Of a DNA stretch of 7,039 nt, positions 1-5,559 are shown piece by piece (the stretch's first letter is position 1; each line of letters starts with the position of its first letter). The stretch comes from Defluviitaleaceae bacterium (GTDB taxonomy: Bacteria; Bacillota; Clostridia; Lachnospirales; WQUN01). The position numbers and the translations under genes were made by a program. The stretch spans positions 1 to 7,039 of the forward strand of contig WRDG01000121.1 in the NCBI GenBank assembly GCA_009783525.1, given 5' to 3'. The notes under the pieces are model-generated. The model did not search any database. It saw only the letters and a program-made list of their open reading frames with translations, and was not told the origin of the DNA.

Positions 1-19
1 CAAAAAAAAGATTATTTTT

Positions 20-391
20 TTAGCCATTAAATATCAGCCTCCACACGGCCGGGAAAAAAACGTACGCGCCGGCTCCGGCGGCAAACACGGACGCGAGAAG
101 AACGGCTGCCGCCGCGGCGTCCTTCGCCGCCTTGGCAAGCGGGTGGAACGTATCGCCGCAGCAGAGGTCTACCGCCGCTTCGATTGCCGTGTTGGTCAGT
201 TCGAAGCAAAGCACAAAAAAAATTGCGGTCAGCACGAGCGCCAAACGCCCCGCGCCCACCCGCAATATTAATCCGGCGGATAACGCAAGCGCCGCCGCCG
301 CCAAATGAATTTTAAAATTTTTTTCTTTAAAAGCGTAAACGAAACCGTGCCCCGCGTTTTTAAAACTTGCCAATATGTTGACGTTTTTCAT
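20..391 (-). CDS. dgkA: Diacylglycerol/undecaprenol kinase, DgkA family
   Basis: Small integral membrane kinase of 123 residues, the usual family length. It phosphorylates a membrane lipid alcohol with ATP; in Gram-positive relatives the substrate is mainly undecaprenol, in proteobacteria diacylglycerol. The sequence shows the family signature: an N-terminal amphipathic stretch with the E-K-N-F-K-I-H motif (about residues 22-29), three hydrophobic segments (about 28-47, 50-66 and 93-117), the hallmark ELTNTAIEAAVD at 64-75 with its conserved acidic residues, then HPLAKAAKD at 83-91. The start at 391 overlaps the ybeY stop in an ATGA (388-391), which argues for translational coupling and fixes the start. 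It is the last gene of the leftward operon seen here; in Bacillota this position is often followed by cdd and era, but the window ends 19 bases after the stop. Family assignment is firm; the choice between the two substrates is inferred. Confidence 0.9.
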   Translation of the reverse strand: MKNVNILASFKNAGHGFVYAFKEKNFKIHLAAAALALSAGLILRVGAGRLALVLTAIFFVLCFELTNTAIEAAVDLCCGDTFHPLAKAAKDAAAAAVLLASVFAAGAGAYVFFPAVWRLIFNG

Positions 392-855
392 ACGGCAAAA
401 CCCGCTTTCAGCAATATTTCGGTTTGTGCCTGTCTCATGGCGGTTTCGTCCTCTTCGCTGTCGTGCAGCCGGCCCAGTAAGTGGAGCACGCCGTGAACCG
501 TCAAAAACGCCAGTTCACGCATAACGGAATGGCCGTAAGATTCGGCTTGCCTTACCGCAACCGGCAGGCATATGACGATATCGCCCAAAATTTTCGGAAT
601 GTTTAATCCGTTGTCGTTAAAATTTTTTTGATCCGGCCCGTCAAACGGGAAGGACAGTACGTCGGTCGGTTCGTTTTTATTTTTGTATCCGAGGTTTAAT
701 TCTGTCATTTCATCTTCGTCCGTAAAAGAAATTACGAGCTCGTCGTACGCTTGGGCGCGCGCGTGATCGAGCGCGCAAAAAACCGCTTCGGTGAGGCGGC
801 TTTCGTATCCGTCCGGCGGCGTCAGGCATGTGCGGCAGTCAAAATAAATTTCCAT
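388..855 (-). CDS. ybeY: Endoribonuclease YbeY, rRNA maturation factor
   Basis: Cytoplasmic single-strand endoribonuclease of the UPF0054 family, known for 16S rRNA 3'-end maturation and 70S ribosome quality control. The protein has 155 residues, normal for the family. Visible family blocks are LNLGYKNKNEPTDVLSFPF (53-71), LGDIVIC (90-96) and the metal-binding motif with His121, His125 and His131, which would hold the catalytic zinc. The usual form of the last block ends G-Y-D-H; here it reads G-R-L-H, so the three histidines keep their spacing but the two residues before the last one differ. Its start codon shares base 855 with the pgpH stop (TGATG), and its stop overlaps dgkA, so it sits inside a tightly coupled operon. 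The phoH-ybeY neighbourhood is one of the most conserved in bacteria and supports the call. Confidence 0.94.
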   Translation of the reverse strand: MEIYFDCRTCLTPPDGYESRLTEAVFCALDHARAQAYDELVISFTDEDEMTELNLGYKNKNEPTDVLSFPFDGPDQKNFNDNGLNIPKILGDIVICLPVAVRQAESYGHSVMRELAFLTVHGVLHLLGRLHDSEEDETAMRQAQTEILLKAGFAV

Positions 856-3137
856 CAGCGTTTCGCCGGCTTTCCTTTAATGATAATCGGAACGGCATCC
901 TTTTCTTCCGACTCGGATTCGTCTTTAGGATAGGGGATGCGTTCATGGTACATCCCCTGCAGCACGCGGACGAACGCTTGTGTTACGGTGCTTAGGTTGC
1001 GGATGCTCAGCTTGCTGTCTATCAGCTGCCCGTCGTTTAATTTGTCGTGGATCAGCTCGCTTACGCGCTGTTCGAGCTCGTTGATGTTTTTGATGTTGCT
1101 TATCATGGAACGGACCGCGGCCTCCACCGTGTCGGCAAGCATAATAACGGCGGATTCTTTAGACTGCGGTTTGGTAAATGGGTAGCGGAAATCGTTTTCG
1201 TTTACCGCTCCGCCTTCTGCCGCGGCCAATTCTTTTTGCTTGTGGTAAAACCATTTCATGAGCGTCGTGCCGTGGTGCTCGGCTATTATGTCCCGGATAA
1301 ATTGCGGCAGCTTGTACTGCGCGGCAAGGGTGAGCCCGAAACTTATATGGCTTATCAAAATTTTTACGCTCTCCGAAGGACTGAGTTTGTCGTGCGGGTT
1401 TTCATGCTCAATATTTTCCGCGAAGTAAAACGGGTTCTTTAATTTGCCGATGTCGTGGTAATATCCGCCCGCCCGCGCTGTGTTCGGGTTCGCGCCGATG
1501 TCGTAAGCCGCAGATTCTGCGAGGTTTGCCACAAACAGCGAGTGGTGATAAGTTTTCGGCGCTTCCATCGTGAGGCGGCGCAGCAGGACATTGGTCGGGT
1601 TCGCGAGGTCGAGCAGCTTTATGGGTGTCACCACGCCGAAAAGCGCTTCCCATATAGGCAGGCTGCCCATGCACAGTATCACCGTGATGATGCCGTTTGC
1701 CGCGGCTATCGAACCGTGCGTGAGTATCGTTTGCCAAACGTTAAGCGCGTTATTTTTTTCCATTACCAATGCGATTGAGCACGACAAAATAAAATTGATT
1801 AAAGCCGCGAGCAAACCGACGAGAAATATTTTGTTGCGCTCCGCCGTCAGTTTGGTAAGCATTGCCATAATCGTGCCGCCTATCAAGAAGAAGAGCAGAT
1901 AGTCGGCGTCGCCGTTCACTACAAAATAACCGGTTACAACCAAGCCCGCGTTTAAAATTATCGCGGAGCGTACGTCTACCAACATTCCGGTAAGCATGGT
2001 AAAAACGAGCAGGGGCAAATAAAAATAACCGATGTCGCCCATCGCCCACATAACCGTCAAAACGATTATGTACAGCGTCAAGAGCAGCACCGATTCTTTT
2101 TTCCGCGAAGCGGCCGTCTTTCTGTAATTGCCTATATAAACGGTGCTTATGGTGAGAACGAAAAGCGTGAGGGTAAACGCTCCGGCCATAACGACGACCC
2201 GTGATTCCCAGCCTGTGTTAAGCAGCCCGAGATTTTCTAATACCGCATATATTTCTTCTGTGATCGGTTGATTTTCGTCGACGATTATTTGGTCCTTTAA
2301 CAGCATCACAACGCTGTATTCTGATGAAATACGCTCCCGCTCTAATTTTGTCGCCTCTTCGTTTACAAATCTGTTGGGTTTTAAAAAACCCGCGACAATA
2401 TTGTTGCCGACGGTTTTGCCCGTATCGTTAAGACTGCTGTATGTAAATGCGTCACGCACGGCAAAGAGGGTATACTGGTCCATGTCCAGCACGCCCTGGT
2501 TGAGAAGTATGCCGGCTATATCGTAAACGATCGATTTAAGTTCGAGGTATTCTTCTTCCGTTGCGTTTATAAGATACAATTTTTGGTTATCGTTAAACGT
2601 GACGCTGAGGTCGGAAAACCTCGCGTAAGCGGGCGGCGAGCCACCGGGCGGAGGAAGCGGCGGGCCTTCGGTATCCGGAATGGGTATGACAGGCAAGGAT
2701 GTTAAACTGTCGTAGTCATCGTCGTGTACGTGAGTTTCGCCGTTATTTGTTTCTGACGCTTTGTTTTCATATTCGTTTAAAGCTTCGTAATAATCGTTCC
2801 ATGCCTGTCTTATTTCTTCCGCCTGTATTTCGTATTCCGCGCGGATGTCGGTCAAAGCCAAAAAAAATAAATCGATGCTTACGTTTACCCCGGCTGCGAC
2901 GCTTATGTCAGTTGAATAAAGAGAACCCGCCTCCATCGCGCGGGCTTCCGCTTCACTGCGGTTGCGTTCGGTCGCGACGGTGTTTTCGACATCTCTTGTC
3001 GCAATGATCCTGCGTTTGGAAATTTCTCCTATTTCGACGGTCAGCCCGCCCCTAAAAGACGCTCCCGTAAAAATATATGCGCATGTGGCTAAAAAAGCCA
3101 ACGCCACCAACATGCAGGTCATTATTTTATGCTTCAT
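855..3137 (-). CDS. pgpH: 7TM-HD cyclic-di-AMP phosphodiesterase PgpH (YqfF)
   Basis: Membrane HD-domain phosphodiesterase; characterised relatives hydrolyse c-di-AMP to pApA. With the start at 3137 it has 760 residues. Order of parts: an N-terminal membrane anchor (about 4-25); an extracytoplasmic 7TMR-HDED-type domain to about 310; a multi-helix membrane region (about 311-497); and a cytoplasmic HD domain with His531/His532, the His561-Asp562 pair in YYHDIGK, His597, His621/His622 and Asp669, so the metal ligands look intact. The tail is acidic, then basic. The extracytoplasmic part contains a His/Asp-rich stretch followed by a proline-rich loop (DNA about 2635-2745). A longer frame opens at a GTG at 3203, giving 782 residues, but it starts inside a tandem repeat and adds a charged leader before the hydrophobic anchor. 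The ATG at 3137 is preferred because the anchor follows at once and a purine-rich AGAAAGA lies nine bases upstream. The stop shares a base with the ybeY start. Confidence 0.92.
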   Translation of the reverse strand: MKHKIMTCMLVALAFLATCAYIFTGASFRGGLTVEIGEISKRRIIATRDVENTVATERNRSEAEARAMEAGSLYSTDISVAAGVNVSIDLFFLALTDIRAEYEIQAEEIRQAWNDYYEALNEYENKASETNNGETHVHDDDYDSLTSLPVIPIPDTEGPPLPPPGGSPPAYARFSDLSVTFNDNQKLYLINATEEEYLELKSIVYDIAGILLNQGVLDMDQYTLFAVRDAFTYSSLNDTGKTVGNNIVAGFLKPNRFVNEEATKLERERISSEYSVVMLLKDQIIVDENQPITEEIYAVLENLGLLNTGWESRVVVMAGAFTLTLFVLTISTVYIGNYRKTAASRKKESVLLLTLYIIVLTVMWAMGDIGYFYLPLLVFTMLTGMLVDVRSAIILNAGLVVTGYFVVNGDADYLLFFLIGGTIMAMLTKLTAERNKIFLVGLLAALINFILSCSIALVMEKNNALNVWQTILTHGSIAAANGIITVILCMGSLPIWEALFGVVTPIKLLDLANPTNVLLRRLTMEAPKTYHHSLFVANLAESAAYDIGANPNTARAGGYYHDIGKLKNPFYFAENIEHENPHDKLSPSESVKILISHISFGLTLAAQYKLPQFIRDIIAEHHGTTLMKWFYHKQKELAAAEGGAVNENDFRYPFTKPQSKESAVIMLADTVEAAVRSMISNIKNINELEQRVSELIHDKLNDGQLIDSKLSIRNLSTVTQAFVRVLQGMYHERIPYPKDESESEEKDAVPIIIKGKPAKR

Positions 3138-3146
3138 AACAATCAG

Positions 3147-3153
3147 TCTTTCT
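3147..3153 (-). promoter_or_regulatory. Probable ribosome binding site of pgpH
   Basis: AGAAAGA on the minus strand, nine bases before the ATG at 3137. It is a weak Shine-Dalgarno, but it is better placed than anything before the GTG at 3203, and so it favours the shorter pgpH product. Confidence 0.45.
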
Positions 3154-3163
3154 GTTTTAACTT

Positions 3164-3244
3164 GCTTGCAGCGCACCGTTATTATGCGCTGCTTGTAGCG
3201 CACCGTTATTGCGCGCTGCTTGCAGCGCGCCGTTTATTGCGCGC
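3164..3244. repeat. Three 27-nt imperfect tandem repeats at the phoH/pgpH junction
   Basis: Units lie at 3164-3190, 3191-3217 and 3218-3244. On the plus strand each begins GCTTGYAGCGC, then has CCGTTATT or CCGTTTATT, and ends in GCGC. The first two differ at a few bases. The third has one extra T in the run at 3233-3235 and lacks the final T, keeping the length at 27. The array covers the last 13 codons of phoH and most of the spacer before pgpH. A short self-complementary core (AGCGC 3197-3201 with GCGCT 3213-3217) could form a small hairpin. Because 27 is a multiple of three, the repeats can be read as a nine-residue coding unit on the minus strand. Confidence 0.9.
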
Positions 3245-4270
3245 AGGGTACGCGCTGCCTGCTGCTCGCAGGATACGCGCTTTTTTTGCGTCGTACTCAT
3301 TTTTTTTGCCGAGCTTGTATGCGTTTTTCGCGTCCCGTTTTTCGTATGCCCCGATTATTTTTTGAACGAGCGGGTGGCGTACAACGTCCTTGGCAGTGAG
3401 TCTTGTTACGGCAATGTCGTCGATGCCCTCAAGAATCGATACGGCGTCGACCAGTCCCGAGCGTTTGCCTTCGGGCAGGTCGACCTGCGTGATGTCGCCC
3501 GTTATCACCGCCTTAGACCCGTATCCGATGCGGGTTAAAAACATTTTCATCTGTTCCGGAGTAGTATTTTGGGCTTCGTCCAGCACGACGAAAGCGTTAT
3601 CGAGCGTGCGGCCGCGCATGTATGCGAGCGGCGCCACTTCAATCGATCCCTTTTCCAAATTTTTCATGAACGATTCGGATCCCATGATTTCATGCAACGC
3701 GTCGTACAGGGGTCTTAAATACGGATCGACCTTCTGCTGTAGGTCGCCCGGCAAAAATCCGAGTTTTTCTCCCGCCTCGATTGCCGGGCGCGTCAATATG
3801 ATCCGATTGACGCGGTTTGCTTTAAACGCCGTGATTGCCATCGCCATTGCCAAATAGGTCTTACCCGTGCCCGCGGGGCCGATCGAAAAAACGACGGTGT
3901 TGCCGCGGATGAGATCGACGTAATTTTTTTGCCCGATCGTTTTTGGTTTGAGCGGGCGTCCCGAAACAGTCATGCATATCGTGTCGTCGTTGATTTTTTC
4001 TATGCTTGCGAAATTTTCGTCGGAGAGGGAGGCGATTATGTAGTTGACTTGCTGCTCGCGGAGCGTTTCACCTTTTTGTGCGAATGCCGAAAGCTTGGCA
4101 AGAACTGCTTCCGCTTTTTCTGCCGCGCCCGGCGCGCTGTCCGGCAGCGGCGAAACAATTACGTCGTTTCCGCGGTTGACTATATGGACGCGAAAAGTAT
4201 TTTCGATAATTTTTAAGTGCTCGTCCAATTTTCCGAAAACGTTGCCGATAATCGAATTTGGTATTTCCAT
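3206..4270 (-). CDS. phoH: PhoH-family ATPase (PhoH-like, YbeZ type)
   Basis: Cytoplasmic P-loop NTPase of 354 residues, related to the N-terminal half of superfamily 1 helicases; relatives are thought to act on RNA together with YbeY. An N-terminal region of about 110 residues, probably a KH-like nucleic-acid-binding fold, precedes the ATPase core. The core shows Walker A GPAGTGKT (131-138), the conserved ILTRPAIEAGEKLGFLPGD block (158-176), Walker B VVLDEAQN (228-235), the sensor-like ITGDITQVDLP (256-266) and VVRHPLV (296-302). A GGAGG (4284-4288) lies 13 bases before the start. After about residue 315 the sequence turns into a basic, Ala/Arg-rich tail encoded by repetitive DNA, with the stop inside a 27-nt repeat; this tail looks frameshifted relative to an earlier version, while the catalytic core is complete. 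It is the first gene of the leftward operon. Confidence 0.95.
   Translation of the reverse strand: MEIPNSIIGNVFGKLDEHLKIIENTFRVHIVNRGNDVIVSPLPDSAPGAAEKAEAVLAKLSAFAQKGETLREQQVNYIIASLSDENFASIEKINDDTICMTVSGRPLKPKTIGQKNYVDLIRGNTVVFSIGPAGTGKTYLAMAMAITAFKANRVNRIILTRPAIEAGEKLGFLPGDLQQKVDPYLRPLYDALHEIMGSESFMKNLEKGSIEVAPLAYMRGRTLDNAFVVLDEAQNTTPEQMKMFLTRIGYGSKAVITGDITQVDLPEGKRSGLVDAVSILEGIDDIAVTRLTAKDVVRHPLVQKIIGAYEKRDAKNAYKLGKKNEYDAKKARILRAAGSAYPARNKRRAASSAQ
3242..3281. repeat. Pair of 15-nt direct repeats in the phoH tail
   Basis: CGCAGGGTACGCGCT at 3242-3256 and CGCAGGATACGCGCT at 3267-3281 differ at one base. They are 25 bases apart, so they fall in different reading frames of phoH. They adjoin the 27-nt array and share its GCGC-rich character, which suggests that the whole 3' end of phoH has grown by local duplication. 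Confidence 0.75.
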
Positions 4271-4283
4271 GATATTTATCTTG

Positions 4284-4288
4284 CCTCC
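4284..4288 (-). promoter_or_regulatory. Ribosome binding site of phoH
   Basis: A strong GGAGG on the minus strand, 13 bases before the ATG at 4270. The spacing is longer than the usual 5-9, but there is no better start codon closer to it. Confidence 0.6.
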
Positions 4289-4326
4289 GCGCGAAGTATT
4301 GTCAGCAGGGTTTGTAATATTCGCAC

Positions 4327-4335
4327 ATCATAACA
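4327..4335 (-). promoter_or_regulatory. Possible extended -10 promoter for the phoH operon
   Basis: The minus strand reads TGTTATGAT, an extended -10 (TG-N-TATGAT) about 57 bases before the phoH start. No good -35 is found at 16-18 bases. A TTGAGA at 4358-4363 is 25 bases away, which is too far, so recognition would rest on the TG extension. This is a plausible site only. Confidence 0.4.
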
Positions 4336-4482
4336 TAATTTTTCAAAATTTGTAGAATCTCAAAAAGCCTGCGTTAATCTCTGTTTGCCCGGTTGAAATA
4401 AATATTGATAAACACGCATGATGAAGCGGCGGAAAAAATTCGGACAAGCGGAACAAGCAGAGGTTCGAGTATGTAAAAACGG

Positions 4483-4522
4483 TTGTTACTATTGGTAAAT
4501 AATTTGTATAATCTGCTATAAT
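4483..4522 (+). promoter_or_regulatory. Tandem sigma70-type promoters for the regulator/sensor pair
   Basis: Two perfect TATAAT boxes lie 10 bases apart, at 4507-4512 and 4517-4522. The downstream one is preceded by TGC, making an extended -10, and has TTGGTA at 4492-4497 with a 19-base spacer. The upstream one has TTGTTA at 4483-4488 with an 18-base spacer. Either would give a short leader of about 20-30 bases before the ATG at 4549. The elements are seen directly; their use is inferred. Confidence 0.7.
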
Positions 4523-4536
4523 AGCAAAAATTCTTC

Positions 4537-4543
4537 AGAGGTG
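4537..4543 (+). promoter_or_regulatory. Ribosome binding site of the HD-GYP regulator
   Basis: AGAGGTG lies five bases before the ATG at 4549. It overlaps the in-frame GTG at 4543, so that GTG cannot be the start served by this site; this sets the start at 4549. Confidence 0.75.
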
Positions 4544-4548
4544 TGCTT

Positions 4549-5559
4549 ATGCAAAAAACGGTTTTCGTGGTAGACGACAACGATACGAATTTAGCCGCCG
4601 CAAAAGATGCGCTCAAGGGTCATTACCGCGTCATGACGCTGCCGTCGGCGGGCAAGTTGTTTTCTATGATGGAAAAGCTTACGCCTGACTTGATACTGCT
4701 TGACATAGAAATGCCGGAAATGGACGGGTTTGAAGCACTCACTCTGCTTAAAAACAATAACCCCGACGTTCCGGTTATTTTTTTGACAAGCTTGATCGAC
4801 GCCGAAGTGGAGGTCAGGGGGTTTCAACTCGGAGTTATAGACTTTATTACAAAACCGTTTTCAGCACCCGTACTGGTCAACAGGATAAAAACGCATCTCG
4901 ATATTGACGGCTTGATACGCGAGCGGACAAGGCAGATTCAAAAACTTCAAAACGGCGTCGTGTCAGTGGTGGCGGACATGGTCGAAAGCCGCGACAACAC
5001 AACCGGAGGGCATATAGAACGAACGTCCGAATACTTGCATATATTGATAGACGCGATGATAGACAACGACATGTGCACCGCAGAATTGAAAAGCCTCGAC
5101 TTGGATATGCTCATATCATCGGCGCGTTTGCATGATGTGGGCAAAGTATGCATTTCCGACATGATTTTAAACAAGCCGGGGAGGCTGACCGAAGAAGAAT
5201 TTACCGTAATGAAAACCCATGCCGCAGAAGGCGAGAGGATCATCAACCAAATGGGCTCGCGCACAGAAAATGTTGAATTTTTACATAACGCAAAGCTGTT
5301 TGCCGGAACCCATCACGAACGGTGGGACGGAAAGGGTTACCCGAACGGCTTAAACGGCAAAAATATCCCGCTTCAAGGACGCATAATGGCTTTGGTTGAC
5401 GTTTACGACGCGCTCGTGTTCGAACGTCCGTATAAAAAAGCTTTTCCGCATGAAGAAGCGGTCAAAATTATTATGGACGGAAAAGGTACGCAATTCGATC
5501 CGGACATAACGGATCTTTTTTTCAAGACGAAAGACAAATTCGAGGCGGTTAAGGTATGA
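4549..5559 (+). CDS. Response regulator with HD-GYP c-di-GMP phosphodiesterase output
   Basis: 336 residues, two domains. The receiver (about 1-120) has the acidic pair Asp9/Asp10, the phosphoacceptor Asp52 in LLDIEMPEMDG, Thr80 and Lys102 in TKPF, so it should accept a phosphoryl group. A helical linker (about 120-140) leads to the HD-GYP domain, which in known members hydrolyses c-di-GMP. It shows HDVGK (195-199), the KPGRLTEEE block, His224, HHERWDGKGYP (255-265) and the VDVYDAL...RPYKKA block. The metal-binding and GYP residues are all present, so an active enzyme is expected. The usual A-D before V-Y-D-A-L is V-D here, a minor change. This is the family often labelled RpfG-like. It has its own promoter region and overlaps the next gene by ATGA (5556-5559), suggesting that the sensor-like protein downstream is its partner. 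Confidence 0.95.
   Translation: MQKTVFVVDDNDTNLAAAKDALKGHYRVMTLPSAGKLFSMMEKLTPDLILLDIEMPEMDGFEALTLLKNNNPDVPVIFLTSLIDAEVEVRGFQLGVIDFITKPFSAPVLVNRIKTHLDIDGLIRERTRQIQKLQNGVVSVVADMVESRDNTTGGHIERTSEYLHILIDAMIDNDMCTAELKSLDLDMLISSARLHDVGKVCISDMILNKPGRLTEEEFTVMKTHAAEGERIINQMGSRTENVEFLHNAKLFAGTHHERWDGKGYPNGLNGKNIPLQGRIMALVDVYDALVFERPYKKAFPHEEAVKIIMDGKGTQFDPDITDLFFKTKDKFEAVKV

Noticed and set aside
1..19. A- and T-runs after dgkA as a possible terminator
   Set aside because: There are only 19 bases and no stem can be seen before the run, so it cannot be judged.
1047..1442. 131-codon open frame on the plus strand
   Set aside because: It is opposite the conserved HD domain of pgpH, with no family features of its own.
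3138..3203. 22-codon N-terminal extension of pgpH from a GTG at 3203
   Set aside because: It is encoded mostly by the 27-nt repeats, puts charged residues before the membrane anchor, and has a weaker start than the ATG at 3137.
3390..3857. 155-codon open frame on the plus strand
   Set aside because: It is opposite the PhoH ATPase core with its Walker motifs, and its Ser-rich composition is typical of an antisense shadow.
4374..4616. 80-codon open frame on the minus strand across the intergenic region
   Set aside because: It starts inside the response regulator and runs across the TATAAT boxes; no ribosome binding site or domain was seen.
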